A DNA stretch of 64,000 bases from Tritrichomonas musculus (lineage: Eukaryota; Parabasalia; Tritrichomonadida; Tritrichomonadidae). Position 1 is the stretch's first letter. Every line of letters begins with the position of its first letter. The DNA lies in contig JAPFFF010000004.1 of assembly GCA_039105265.1 (NCBI GenBank), positions 3,534,001 through 3,598,000 of the forward strand. The letters run 5' to 3'. Below, piece after piece: positions 46,250 to 56,931 of the stretch. The position numbers were made by a program, and so were the translations under genes. The notes below the pieces were generated by a model. The model saw only the letters and a program-made list of their open reading frames with translations. It was not told the DNA's origin and made no database searches.

Positions 46250-48559
46250 CTAGTCTCCAATCTGACGAATGAGTTTTTGCTTTTGTATCTCGTTTTCTCT
46301 TAAAATACCACCAAGAGTTTGAAGCGTGCAAACTGTATTTGTTGTATTAACTTTCTGATTAGTTCCCAGCATTCTACTTGCGAGCTCATTTAAATTGTCG
46401 GTTGCTTTATTTATTATTGAGGAGAGCTTACCATTATATGCTTCAGCTTGGGAGATTAATTTATCTATTTCATTTTCTATATTGAATTCGCCATCACTAT
46501 CTATTGAAATTCTCTTTTGAATTAAATATTCCATGTAGCTATTCATTAAAGCATCAACTTTTGGCTCTTTGGCTTTTTCTCTATATTCAAGAGTTGATTT
46601 TGTCATATTTTTAATGAGAGGTTTCATATTTTTAACTTCTGAATCCATTATTGAAATTTCATCTTTAATTTCATTAAAACGAATTTCTTGAAGAGATTGA
46701 TCATCATTATTATTTGCATTGGTTTTAGCAGTAATCTGTGCTTTTGCTTGGCTTCGGAGCTGGCTAAGATCAGATTGAGTTTTTTGAAAAAGAGATAGAA
46801 TTTTATTTTCATTACACTCTTTGTTAGTATTTGAATATTGTTTAATTTGAAGTAAAATATTATGAAGTTCTTCTGCACTTTTCTGTAATTTTAATTCATT
46901 TGATGATATTTGTTTTTTCATCTTCATTTTTTCTTTTGATAAAAGTTCAAGTTGTTCTTGCCTTGACTTTTTCAATCTATCATACTCTACAAATGTGTTT
47001 TCAGGATCATCAATAGTGATTGGAAAAGAAGTAGAAAGGCGATCACTTGTGCGCATTATTACAACATCATTCTGCTTGTGATATATCAAAGATGGAATTG
47101 AATAAATTTGATTTTGATCTTTTTTCTCTTTATCAATTGATTGCTTGACATATATTTGTTCTTCGTTTGTAAGGATATCATCCTTCATTTGTTTGATATC
47201 ATTATCCATAGTACTATTTTCATTTAGTATTAATTCGACCTGGTCTTGAACTTTTCTAGTTCCTTCGTGATCTAATTGATCAACAGATTGGCGAAGAGAG
47301 TAAACACGTGATTGAATTTGCTTCATATTTTCTCTCATATTTTGTACATCACTGGTCAATTGCTGAAGATCTTGCAATGCTGTGTTAGCAGCTTGCTTTT
47401 TCTTTTGAAGCGATTTGATTGTTTTTTGATTTTTTTCAAGCTCATCTCGATACAGTCCGTCAAATTCTTTTTTCTTTTTTTCTAAAACTCTTTTGTTATC
47501 TAGCGATCTCTTAAGCTTAGATTTGATTTCACGATTTTGGAAAATTAATTCTTTATATTCTTCTGCCTCTTTTGGAGCCATAACTGATGATTCACGTTGT
47601 TGATAAGATTTCATTTGCTTTTGAGCACGTTTTGTATCAGCAGGAACACTTTTTGTTGATGTATTTCCACTAACACTTTCATTATCATTATTTCTTTCAT
47701 TCTCAATATTTCCTTCATTCTCATTATCTCCTTCATTTCCATTATCATCATTTTCATTATCAGATTTGATAGAAGTAAATATTTCTTTCATTTCATTTTC
47801 ATATTTTTTCAAATGTTCGTTAAGAAAACTTCTATGTGTAAATGAATCACGGAAATTTGTGAGCGATTGAATAGTCATTGTAAGTAAATCCAAGTATTTA
47901 TTATCGGGAAAAGATTTATGATTTAATTCATCTTTAATTTTTTTGAATCCATTTATTTGATCAGAAACTGTTTCAACGTTTTTCTGAATGTGATTTATCT
48001 GCTCAAGTAACAATACATTTTCATCATTTTCTTCTTCTTCGCCTGTCTTATTACCATCTATGTTATGGTCCTGAATTATTTTTTCAAGCGAAGAAGTAAG
48101 TTGTTCAAAGAGAGACAAGCATTTAGAGCGTTGCCTTTGAATTTTATCATTCAAGTCAGATATCATCATATTTTTCATTTCGTTCCACTGTGATTTGAAT
48201 TCTGCTGATGCCGTAGATGATTTCATATTTCTTTTTGAGTACATTTTACAAGTCTTTGAAAGCAATTTTAACTGCTCTAAAAGTTGAATTTTACATTGAG
48301 AACTAAACATTAATTTTGAATTAGACACATAATTTATTAGTTCATCAATTATAGGTTGGCAACGAGACGGAAAATATTGATTATCTTTTTCTTGTTTTGA
48401 ATTTATAAGACTGAGCCGAGGCTTTATTTTAGTTTGAGTCATCGAGATTTTCGGAAAATGAGGAAGAGAATGACCACGACGTCGTCTTGACATATTTGAA
48501 ACGCGTTTGGTTTGTGCTTGATGTTTTATGAGAGTTTTTTGAGTATTTTGTTCATTCAT
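46250..48559 (-). CDS. Long coiled-coil protein, unrecognised
   Basis: 769 aa when started at the ATG at 48559 (MNEQNTQKTLIKHQ). The frame runs 40 codons further upstream (to 48679), but those residues are hydrophobic leader-like text, so the inner start is preferred. After a basic, Arg-rich head (SRRRRGHSLPHFPK) the protein is almost entirely charged coiled coil with heptads and Glu/Lys/Gln bias, split by an acidic Asn/Glu low-complexity insert (NENDDNGNEGDNENEGN) near residue 285. Two consecutive ATGs lie at 48559 and 48555 in different frames. No motor, kinase or membrane feature. A cytoskeletal structural role is likely for the type; identity is unknown. Confidence 0.6.
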   Translation of the reverse strand: MNEQNTQKTLIKHQAQTKRVSNMSRRRRGHSLPHFPKISMTQTKIKPRLSLINSKQEKDNQYFPSRCQPIIDELINYVSNSKLMFSSQCKIQLLEQLKLLSKTCKMYSKRNMKSSTASAEFKSQWNEMKNMMISDLNDKIQRQRSKCLSLFEQLTSSLEKIIQDHNIDGNKTGEEEENDENVLLLEQINHIQKNVETVSDQINGFKKIKDELNHKSFPDNKYLDLLTMTIQSLTNFRDSFTHRSFLNEHLKKYENEMKEIFTSIKSDNENDDNGNEGDNENEGNIENERNNDNESVSGNTSTKSVPADTKRAQKQMKSYQQRESSVMAPKEAEEYKELIFQNREIKSKLKRSLDNKRVLEKKKKEFDGLYRDELEKNQKTIKSLQKKKQAANTALQDLQQLTSDVQNMRENMKQIQSRVYSLRQSVDQLDHEGTRKVQDQVELILNENSTMDNDIKQMKDDILTNEEQIYVKQSIDKEKKDQNQIYSIPSLIYHKQNDVVIMRTSDRLSTSFPITIDDPENTFVEYDRLKKSRQEQLELLSKEKMKMKKQISSNELKLQKSAEELHNILLQIKQYSNTNKECNENKILSLFQKTQSDLSQLRSQAKAQITAKTNANNNDDQSLQEIRFNEIKDEISIMDSEVKNMKPLIKNMTKSTLEYREKAKEPKVDALMNSYMEYLIQKRISIDSDGEFNIENEIDKLISQAEAYNGKLSSIINKATDNLNELASRMLGTNQKVNTTNTVCTLQTLGGILRENEIQKQKLIRQIGD

Positions 48560-49136
48560 TTCAAGAATAAAAATTTTTATGCAATTCAATTTTGAATATA
48601 TTTTTAACGAAATTTGATATATATCATTCAATTTTTGAGAACATGAAAAAACCAAATTAATGATGAAACAAAAAATCATATATTTGGATAATAATAATTT
48701 GTAAATGCAAATGTATTAAATATCATCGATTTCATCCAATCCAATGTTTTATAATTATGATTTGTAAATGCATAAAATATCAAATTCAATTTGAAATACC
48801 AGGAAACAATACTTTTAATTTATTTTCAATTGATCAGAACAATTTTGAACTATATGCGATAAGTTTTAAATAACATATCCTTTTTCTTTGTAGATTGATT
48901 TGGAATAATATCATAACGATCATTTCCAACTTAAAATTTTAAATGCATATTTGTTCATTAAAATCGTTATTTTTTTAATTTGGAAAGTGAATCATTCTAT
49001 TCATATTTATCCAACTTTCCCATTAATTGATGGGATTGAATTCATCAATTCTACGCATAGTATAAATTCTTTATTTGATTCCATCCAAATTAAAGCCTCA
49101 AAAAAAAATTTGTATAATTATAATCAAGCAAGCTTT

Positions 49137-52100
49137 ATGTTTCTTGGGCATCAATACAATTTCATGTTAGATTTATTTGATGATTCATCATCCCAAATTG
49201 ATTTATTAAAAAAAACATTAAGCCATTATGAAAAAGAAATCAATTCATTTCCAAATGATAAAAAAATGAAAGATTATACAGAAAATATTAGATCTATTTT
49301 ACCTTTTTTTCAGGGATTGATACTTCAAATTACCACTGATAATATTTCAATTCTATATGAAATTTCAAATAAAATTAATTTCGTTTCTCTTCAAAAAGTA
49401 TCTGAAATATTTATCAACGTTCAAAATATAAATAATAAGATCACCGAAATAACTAAAGTTGAATCATCTCTTTCTAAAATTGACGAAAACAATTTTGAAA
49501 AAAACAAATTTCAAATCACTCAAACTTTTTTGGCAAAAGATTCAAAATACCATAATTTATTAATAGATATATTAATTTATTATACAAAAATAAGGCCAAC
49601 AAAAAATCATTTTTATATTAAACTAATTGAATCTCTTGTTCAAAGCAAAGCAAATAATAGTAATCGGAAATCATCTTCAATGGCACAATCAAACACAAAA
49701 AATTTAGCCATGACTGTAAACACCAAAAGAATTATTAAACCACAAACGAAAAGTCCGCAAAATCGGCAAAAATTATCTTCAACCTTACAATTTAACAAAA
49801 TAGAAACATTTGAAACAAATGAATATTCCAGTATTATAATCAAAGAAATCAAAAATAATCGAATTAAAAATTTATTTTCAAATTATTTTTTATTTCAATT
49901 ATTTAATGACTCAATTATAATGACAAAAAAGCAAAAGCTTACAATTTTAAATATAGTAAAGGAGTCAAATTCAGATGATTTAAAAGAATGGTTTTCATCA
50001 TCATTGAAATCTTTAACGAAAGAACAACTTTCTTTATATAACAGTTATACAACAAAATTGAATGAGGAACAAATTCGTGAATCAATCAGAAAAGACGATT
50101 TAAACGAAGTCAAAATAATTCTAAGCCAAAAAAATAAAAGAAGTAATGATAAATCAATGTTAAATAACAAAATAATTTTTGATTTTTACTGCCCAAAAAA
50201 TAAAGACAAAGAGATTTATTTATCAGAATATGCAGCTGTTTTTGGATCAATAAATTGTTTTAAATACTTTTTAACAAATGATTTTAAAATACCACGAAAC
50301 ATTATTACTAAAGCAATTCGTGGTGGTAATTTAGAAATAATTAATCTTTGTATTGAAAAAGGATATAAGATTGATTTTCAAAAAAATATAAAAACATCAA
50401 TCAAATATCATCAAAATAAAATTCTTAAATTTTTGATTAATTATGGCGAAAAAGAGAAGAAATTAACTGATCCATCTCTATGCATATCAACTTATAATTT
50501 TAAAGCTTTTAGGAAGACTGAATTTTCTGAGTTTAATTTTATATTAGATTTGATTGATTATAACAACATAATTTTAATTGAAATTATTTCACCTTTTCTT
50601 CATAGCTTCATCCGATTAATAATGGCTTATTATTCTATAATAAACCACTCAAATGATATTGCTTCTTTTTTACTTGACTCAATTGAAGAAATTTGTTACC
50701 CCATGAACTATTTGACCCAATTAAATAGCATCTCTTCATTTAATAATAACAATAAATTTAATTTGTTGGTTAAATCATTAAATGAAGAAAAATTTGTGAA
50801 AGAGATCGTCTTCATTTCTTTTTGTTTCATAACCGACAACGTCGACTTTTTGAAATATTTATTAGTCACAAATCAAAAAGTTCAAATTGATAAGAAAAAA
50901 AAAGCTCAATTAGCATTCAGAGCTCTATCGTCTTTTAATTATAATACTAATTTTCCATTGTGTCAAAAATTCATTTTTTCTTTCATTTCCGGCTTCGTAA
51001 CTGAAGAGCAAGTTATTGCATTATTTTTAAAAGACAATTCATCTTTATTGCTAGCTTTATTTGAGCAATTCAATGGTTTACAATTGAAGTTCACAAAAAT
51101 TCAATTGGATTCAATTGTTCTCAATTTATTGAAAAAGTCGAATTGTCGACCGATTATTTTCAGAAATTATAAACAATTTATTTCTGACGAATGTTTGTTA
51201 GAATTTCTTGATGAAGTTGAAATTCAAACACTTTTTGAATTGATTTCATATGAAACCGTTGATTCAAACGTTATTTTGACATCTTATTTGAATAAGCTAT
51301 CGTTGAAGTATCGTCCTGAATCAAGAGAGAATCAGTTCAATTCAAGCCTGACATATCGAAGATTGACAACTTCGTACAACGAAAGAGAAAACGACAAAGA
51401 ATTCATCAATTTATGTTCCTCTCATTCATCATTCAGCATTAATCACGAAGTTGATGAAAATCGGAATTCATTTCTCCATTTGATTGTCATGAATGACTTG
51501 GACTACATTCTTCGTTTCATCTTTGCAAATCCACTTTTCAGACAAATCATCAACAAGGTCAACAAATTCAATAAAACGCCTTTTTTGATGGCAATTGAAT
51601 TTCAAAATATTGAATGCATTCAAATTTTAATTGAACAAAGTGGTGTCAATTTCGTTTCTTATGACATCTCTGAAATGAATGCATTTAATTATGCGATTCA
51701 GAATAATTTGATCGACGTTGTCTCAAAAATTTTTGAATTGAGATTGAAAAGTATTCAAAATGCAAATAAAAAGAACAGAAAAAGTGAAATTGGCCAATTT
51801 GACATCGTTAATAATGTAACAAAAAGTAGGCATGTCTCACCAATTTGCTGCGCTAAAACAGCTGACATGATTCAGTTGCTCCTAAATAACGGAGCTAATC
51901 AGTCATCATTCAATGGCGTTGACAAGGATGGAAGGACACTCCTCGTCAGCTCGCTGGAGAGTCAACCACTCGATTTCAAGTTCGTCTTGGACAATTTGAG
52001 CGGAATTGATATAAACGCCAAATGCGAGGATGGGAAAACATTCTTGATGAGAGCAATCGAGCTGAACAAATATCAGGACGCAATCGATCACATTGAAAAT

Positions 52101-53402
52101 ACTCAAAACAGCCAAAAAAATCTGTCAAATTCACAAGAGACAAAAAATTCTACAACCGCCAAATCATCTCTCTCTAGTTCAACAAGTACTAAATCATCTC
52201 TTTCTAATTCAACAAGTACTAAATCATCTCTCTCTAATTCAACAAGTACTAAATCATCTCTCTCTAATTCTATTGGAAAGAAGACTTCACTTTCGAAATC
52301 AGGTGAAAGTAAATATTCTCTTTCTTTGAAACCTTTGGAATCGCCGGACGATAAGCTCGTTGTTGATTACACTGTTACATCTAGAGAGAGCAGCTACCTT
52401 GCATCAGCGATAAAGGCGAACAACGGCGAACTTATTGAGAAATTTCTGCCAATTTCTCTCAAAGCTGGCGACGACCAGGCGGCCCTGATTGAGTCCATGA
52501 TGCGGTGCCAGAGCCTTGATCCATCGATAGCAGCCAAACTGATGCAATCACTCAAGAAGAAGCTTGAACTGACGCCTCGCCAGGTCGTTGAAGACGTTGT
52601 CAAAGTGCCAGACAAATATTATGATTTCATTTTGAAAGGAGAAAAAGATCCACACAAAGCATTCAATTTTGTATATAACGATCAAACCGTTATAACATCA
52701 TCTATTGAAAACGACAACAATTCGTTGGTCAAGTTTCTTCTTTCTATGAATGACGTGATTAATCTTGATTTGAATTGGTGCAACAGAAAAGGCATGAATT
52801 GTTTTGATGTTGCAATTGAAAAGAAAAATCGAGAAATAACCGAAATTTTATTCAATGAAACAAAATTGAATAAGTCACTTCACTCTTTTTCAGAAATCAT
52901 CATTCAAAAGAACAAATTCAGTTGTTCTCTTAAATTGAATGAAACCGCCAAAAATAAGTGGATTTCTGATACATTGAAAAAGAAAAAAGTGCAACTTTTT
53001 GAAGAAATTATTATAAATAATAATTTTGATCTGCTTAAGTTGATTGTTAATGATATTAATGATGAATGCTTGATCAATAAAGGCTTCTCTATCGCTGTCG
53101 CTAAGAGAAATGAGTCAATCATCAATTCACTGCTTGATAGTGAAGTGCTGAATCCTGACTTTGCTTTGAAAATTGCAGTCCAACAAAATAACGCCGCACT
53201 GTTTAAAAAGCTGGTCTTGAAATTCAACGAATCGGTCAATATGAACAAATTCGTTGAATTTGTAATGGACTCAAGTCAAGGCATTAAAAATGTTTACTCT
53301 TCTTATGCAAATATTTCTGTGTACACAAAAAGTTTATTGAAAAATGAGACAGATTTCGTGTTCTCAATTTCTGATGTTGATATGATTCTCCATTCTCATT
53401 GA
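49137..53402 (+). CDS. Large ankyrin-repeat protein (DUF3447-like) with Ser/Thr minisatellite
   Basis: 1421 aa from the only in-frame ATG at 49137; the open frame extends back to about 48909 without another ATG, so the start is a little uncertain. Ankyrin units are seen in two places: near residues 360-440 (LSEYAAVFGSINCFKYFL, KAIRGGNLEIINLCIEKGYKI) of the parabasalid DUF3447 style, and near 780-985 (NSFLHLIVMNDLDYI, KTPFLMAIEFQNIECIQILI, DGRTLLVSSLES, DGKTFLMRAIELN). A 10-residue repeat KSSLSNSTST (about 3.7 copies) sits at about 1009-1045. Such proteins are scaffold-like and extremely numerous in trichomonads; substrate unknown. A section around 51.9-52.6 kb is markedly more GC-rich than the rest of the gene. 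Confidence 0.75.
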   Translation: MFLGHQYNFMLDLFDDSSSQIDLLKKTLSHYEKEINSFPNDKKMKDYTENIRSILPFFQGLILQITTDNISILYEISNKINFVSLQKVSEIFINVQNINNKITEITKVESSLSKIDENNFEKNKFQITQTFLAKDSKYHNLLIDILIYYTKIRPTKNHFYIKLIESLVQSKANNSNRKSSSMAQSNTKNLAMTVNTKRIIKPQTKSPQNRQKLSSTLQFNKIETFETNEYSSIIIKEIKNNRIKNLFSNYFLFQLFNDSIIMTKKQKLTILNIVKESNSDDLKEWFSSSLKSLTKEQLSLYNSYTTKLNEEQIRESIRKDDLNEVKIILSQKNKRSNDKSMLNNKIIFDFYCPKNKDKEIYLSEYAAVFGSINCFKYFLTNDFKIPRNIITKAIRGGNLEIINLCIEKGYKIDFQKNIKTSIKYHQNKILKFLINYGEKEKKLTDPSLCISTYNFKAFRKTEFSEFNFILDLIDYNNIILIEIISPFLHSFIRLIMAYYSIINHSNDIASFLLDSIEEICYPMNYLTQLNSISSFNNNNKFNLLVKSLNEEKFVKEIVFISFCFITDNVDFLKYLLVTNQKVQIDKKKKAQLAFRALSSFNYNTNFPLCQKFIFSFISGFVTEEQVIALFLKDNSSLLLALFEQFNGLQLKFTKIQLDSIVLNLLKKSNCRPIIFRNYKQFISDECLLEFLDEVEIQTLFELISYETVDSNVILTSYLNKLSLKYRPESRENQFNSSLTYRRLTTSYNERENDKEFINLCSSHSSFSINHEVDENRNSFLHLIVMNDLDYILRFIFANPLFRQIINKVNKFNKTPFLMAIEFQNIECIQILIEQSGVNFVSYDISEMNAFNYAIQNNLIDVVSKIFELRLKSIQNANKKNRKSEIGQFDIVNNVTKSRHVSPICCAKTADMIQLLLNNGANQSSFNGVDKDGRTLLVSSLESQPLDFKFVLDNLSGIDINAKCEDGKTFLMRAIELNKYQDAIDHIENTQNSQKNLSNSQETKNSTTAKSSLSSSTSTKSSLSNSTSTKSSLSNSTSTKSSLSNSIGKKTSLSKSGESKYSLSLKPLESPDDKLVVDYTVTSRESSYLASAIKANNGELIEKFLPISLKAGDDQAALIESMMRCQSLDPSIAAKLMQSLKKKLELTPRQVVEDVVKVPDKYYDFILKGEKDPHKAFNFVYNDQTVITSSIENDNNSLVKFLLSMNDVINLDLNWCNRKGMNCFDVAIEKKNREITEILFNETKLNKSLHSFSEIIIQKNKFSCSLKLNETAKNKWISDTLKKKKVQLFEEIIINNNFDLLKLIVNDINDECLINKGFSIAVAKRNESIINSLLDSEVLNPDFALKIAVQQNNAALFKKLVLKFNESVNMNKFVEFVMDSSQGIKNVYSSYANISVYTKSLLKNETDFVFSISDVDMILHSH
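52161..52270. repeat. 30-bp coding minisatellite, 3.7 copies
   Basis: Unit of 30 bp starting AAATCATCTCTCTCTAATTC, copies at 52161, 52191, 52221 and a partial one at 52251. It differs by one or two bases between copies (TAGTTC/TAATTC, CTC/CTT). The unit keeps the frame and encodes KSSLSNSTST. Near-identity implies recent expansion or homogenisation. Confidence 0.9.
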
Positions 53403-53819
53403 TAATAGGATTTATTCTATTTGATATTATTTATTAGTTTGTAATGTTTTTTAAATAAAGAATTTTTTTATTTCTTTTTTTTTTTCATAATTCACTTTTC
53501 CTTTGAAAAAGTTTGACTTTTTCTGTGTAAGAGTGAATACCTACCTTATTGCTTATATATTCATTAAAATGAATAATATTATTGCATTATAATAAAGCAT
53601 TTTCTATATTAAAAAAACGATAAATTGAAGCAAATCAATTAAATGCAACAGTTTCTTTAATTTTAAAAGATATCGCGTTGATTTTCAATCAAAATTTCAA
53701 TTCAAATATTGACCTTTAATTGTCACTTTTTGAAAGGTATATTCAAATTCAAATAACATTCAAATTTATTTTTCACAGATTAATAAAAAAAAAAGAAAGC
53801 AATTTATATCTTTATATAA
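53403..53819. other. Convergent intergenic spacer
   Basis: 417 bp between convergent genes; AT-rich, no gene or structured element recognised. Confidence 0.6.
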
Positions 53820-55106
53820 TCAAAAGTGGTCTTGTTTCATGATAAATTCAAGTTCGCCTTCCGGAAAAGTTTGCCTTACATCGAATCTTGCCTCTCTCGA
53901 GAGCTCGTTAATGAGCAGCTCAAGAAGCTTCTGGTGGTTTAAGTCGCCAGGTGGGTTATTCACAGCGTATCTTGCGAAAACGCGCTTGTAAGGATCCCAG
54001 CCGACTCTGTCCTTAATTCTGAGCAAGCAGTAAAGAAGGGCGTCGTGATTGTAGCATCTTTTCTCTTTATTTCCTATTGTTTTCTCGTATACGCGACGAT
54101 AGAAACCGTCCTGGAGTCCTCTTCCAAAGGTCAATTCATCATCAAAGTAAATGGGGAAATTATTCGCCTCAACCGCATAACAAAGGTTAAAATTGGCGCC
54201 AAGTTCATGATTGATTCGGCCAAAACCGCTCATGTCAAAATTATGGCCCATTTCATGAATAGTTCCAAAGCATGCATTGTCAAAAAAATCAGGGTCATAA
54301 ATGGTGCCTCCTTGATTTTGTGCGGCCAAATTTGCATTCAAAAAGTTTTTATTTTTATTTTGTTGCTTTTGGCGCTGCTTGTCGGCCCATCTGTCTGGCT
54401 TCTCATCTAACTGGCGGAAGTAGTCAATAAAGCATCGACTGTTCCAGACAATTGGATTGCCTGCAAAAGCCCATGCACGAATTCCGGGTCTTGTTTCATA
54501 AAAAATTACTTTGTGGTCAAATGGATATTTGTTGTAAAGTTCTGACATGGTGTTATATGCGGTTTCCATTCGTGTAAGAAATAGTTCGCAATGATCGAGA
54601 ATAGAAGGAAGTTCTTGAAGCTCTTCTCCACTGACATTTAGTCTGATTTGACTAGTTCCAAGTATTATTCTTGAATCATCTTCTTTAAGTTGAAAATTCT
54701 GAAATGTGGCACTTCCTGTAGCTTCTGAGCAATAAAATCCTAATCTTAATGCAATGGTTACTTTGCCTGTATCGTTGGTTTGAAATTTCAATGTTAAGTC
54801 ACCTTCAATATTATCACCAACACCATCATTAAAGTCAGAAGAATGAATCCAAGAATCCATTAAAGATAAATTAACTCCAATATGAGTGTGTTCAGGACCT
54901 TCTTGAACTTTAATGTTTTCTGCTACAACGTGAACGGTTGCAATATAATTTGTATATGGTTGTAGTTGAAAGTTTTTAATATATCTTGAATCATCTAGTT
55001 CTAGATTTTGAATAAAAAGAGCACTATGAGAACGCTGGTTACGAAGCCTTCTTCTTCCTCCATAATATGATTGGAACGTCCAACCATCAAATAAATTTTT
55101 ACTCAT
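53820..55106 (-). CDS. M60-like (enhancin-type) metallopeptidase
   Basis: 428 aa. Residues ~283-300 carry the gluzincin site of peptidase family M60: FGTIHEMGHNFDMSGFGR followed by HELGAN, i.e. HExxH with a downstream Glu as third zinc ligand. The N-terminal ~150 residues (FQSYYGGRRRLRN... LTLKFQTNDTGKVTIALRLGFYCS) look like a beta-sandwich carbohydrate-binding module, as is common next to M60 domains. The family cleaves mucins and other glycoproteins and is known from mucosal bacteria and Trichomonas. No N-terminal signal peptide is visible (MSKNLFDGWTFQ), so secretion would need another route or the protein is intracellular. The 3' half of the gene is GC-richer than the neighbourhood, compatible with horizontal origin. 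Confidence 0.78.
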   Translation of the reverse strand: MSKNLFDGWTFQSYYGGRRRLRNQRSHSALFIQNLELDDSRYIKNFQLQPYTNYIATVHVVAENIKVQEGPEHTHIGVNLSLMDSWIHSSDFNDGVGDNIEGDLTLKFQTNDTGKVTIALRLGFYCSEATGSATFQNFQLKEDDSRIILGTSQIRLNVSGEELQELPSILDHCELFLTRMETAYNTMSELYNKYPFDHKVIFYETRPGIRAWAFAGNPIVWNSRCFIDYFRQLDEKPDRWADKQRQKQQNKNKNFLNANLAAQNQGGTIYDPDFFDNACFGTIHEMGHNFDMSGFGRINHELGANFNLCYAVEANNFPIYFDDELTFGRGLQDGFYRRVYEKTIGNKEKRCYNHDALLYCLLRIKDRVGWDPYKRVFARYAVNNPPGDLNHQKLLELLINELSREARFDVRQTFPEGELEFIMKQDHF

Positions 55107-55281
55107 TTTTATAATAAAATTTCATTCAATTGAATTTTAATTTTAATAATATCTCTGAAATGAAAAGATAAATATTTATTTTTTATTAATAAAAACAAAA
55201 TAGGATGTATTAAAGGATAGATCGTATATTTATTAACAGTAATATAATATAAATAGATGATTATAAATAATCATTAAAAAA

Positions 55282-56124
55282 TTAATTAAAGAAAAGCTGA
55301 TTTTTTGACATTCTTTTGTTTGTAGCTTCATATACGCATACTTCTTTAAAACGTTGAAGAGATGGATTTAATTGATTAATAAGGTCTTTTGGAGATATAT
55401 TTGGAGACTGACTAGTTATTTTACAAAAATAATATGTGAATATACCATGAGTTAGTTTTCCTTCCTTTGATTCAGGCGCAGACTCTTTGTTAACTGAAAA
55501 AGATATTATTTTAAAATGAGAAAAACCTTGTTGATTTGATTGAATGTCAAATACTGATCCACCGCTGCAGCAATCAGATATAAGCATAACTCGAACCACT
55601 TCATTACAGTTTTTGGCAATGATATCACATATAGAGCATGTAGTTAATATTCCATCAATAAATTCAATACCATGAATTCCTGTACAAATTGTATCACGCC
55701 CAGTATAAAAAACTGTCAGTTCCATCTCCGTATTCATTAAAAAGAAACTTAATAACGAAATGAAATCTTTTCGATTTGGATTATATAGGTAAAAAATTTT
55801 ATATCCAAGCCTATAATGCTTTAAAGCAACAAGATATCCATCATTTAAAGGGCCAACACCAAGATCATGTTTTCGATTAGTATAAGAATTAATTAGAATA
55901 AAACAAACTTTATCTAAATGGCCTTCTGGTATATGAGAAAAATCTTGACCATTGAGACACATTCCTATCCTTTCAAAAGCTTTTAAAATTTTTTTATGTT
56001 TTGAAGATTTTCGAATTCGTTGAAATTGTCTTTCTGTAAAATTATTGTGTTTCATATCAAGCTTATAAACTCTGTGCTCATAATGAGGGCGTTTTTGTTT
56101 TTTGGTTGAATCTACAAAAGTCAT
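55282..56124 (-). CDS. Caspase-fold (clan CD) protein with altered His site
   Basis: 280 aa. The order of a p20-like caspase/metacaspase domain is present: a strand with VCFILINSYTN, another with YKIFYLYNP, then TVFYTGRDTICTGIHG where metacaspases normally read Y-S-G-H-G, and ISDCCSGGSVFD (about 182-193), the catalytic D-x-C-x-S-G-G loop. Thus the nucleophilic Cys is kept but the position of the catalytic His is Arg (GRD); the only nearby His is in GIHG, eight residues on. Either a pseudoenzyme or one that uses a shifted His. Metacaspase-like proteins act in death or stress signalling. The TCATTT motif 10 bp before the ATG supports the start. Confidence 0.6.
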   Translation of the reverse strand: MTFVDSTKKQKRPHYEHRVYKLDMKHNNFTERQFQRIRKSSKHKKILKAFERIGMCLNGQDFSHIPEGHLDKVCFILINSYTNRKHDLGVGPLNDGYLVALKHYRLGYKIFYLYNPNRKDFISLLSFFLMNTEMELTVFYTGRDTICTGIHGIEFIDGILTTCSICDIIAKNCNEVVRVMLISDCCSGGSVFDIQSNQQGFSHFKIISFSVNKESAPESKEGKLTHGIFTYYFCKITSQSPNISPKDLINQLNPSLQRFKEVCVYEATNKRMSKNQLFFN

Positions 56125-56931
56125 TTCAAAAAATGAAACTCTTCATTAAGATTTTGAAAAAATAATCATTATTCAATTCACAATATCCTTACAAAATTGA
56201 ATGAAATTTCCGATGAAAACAATTATTCTATTCCAGAATAGTCCATTGAAAATTTTATCTATTTATCTACTCACAAATTTTTTTCAATTTCAATAATTGC
56301 ATTCAAAAAATTAAAAAATAAATCTTTGTCAATTTTTTTTTATAAATATTTATAAATATTTCTATCTTTTTTCTCAAAAAATATATATTTAGTTGTTTAT
56401 ATCATCATTGTCTATTTTTCAACTATATTTTAAATAAGCATTCTATAATTAAATTAAATAATTGAGATATTACTAAAAATAATTTTTTATAAAAAGTTTT
56501 ATTCACTTTTTTAATTTAGGGAAAGTTAAATTATTCACAATGCTTTAAAGCATTATTAATAATAAATGAAACATATTATTTTTGTATCATAAGAATGCCT
56601 AAAACAAATAAAAAGCTGCAAGTAAAGTCAAAAAATATAAGTACATTTTTAATTATATTTGTAAAACCAAAAAATAAGAAATACAACTAACAGTCATGTA
56701 AAGAGATATTTCCATGTATATATAAAGATTAGAACACTACTATTATTAACATATTATCTTTATCAAAATGAAACAAAATATTTCGTTTTCAACTCTCGAA
56801 AAACGTAGAGAATCACCAATGCAAGAATATAAAGATATTATTACTTTTTTTATGATTTATTTCTGGCATTTTAGATTATTCACTGTAACGTACTTTTATG
56901 AAAAAAAAATGTACGTTTAATTAAACTAGAA
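56125..56931. other. Divergent intergenic spacer
   Basis: About 800 bp between divergent genes. AT-rich and without coding signal; it must hold both promoters. The minus-strand initiator is at 56131-56136. Confidence 0.55.
56131..56136 (-). promoter_or_regulatory. Initiator-like TCATTT for the caspase-fold gene
   Basis: On the minus strand TCATTT lies with its A 10 bases before the ATG at 56124, the typical trichomonad spacing. Confidence 0.45.

Noticed and set aside
48951-49136. Extended start of the ankyrin protein
   Set aside because: The upstream part has no ATG, only TTG, and initiation at TTG is not expected in a eukaryotic nuclear gene.
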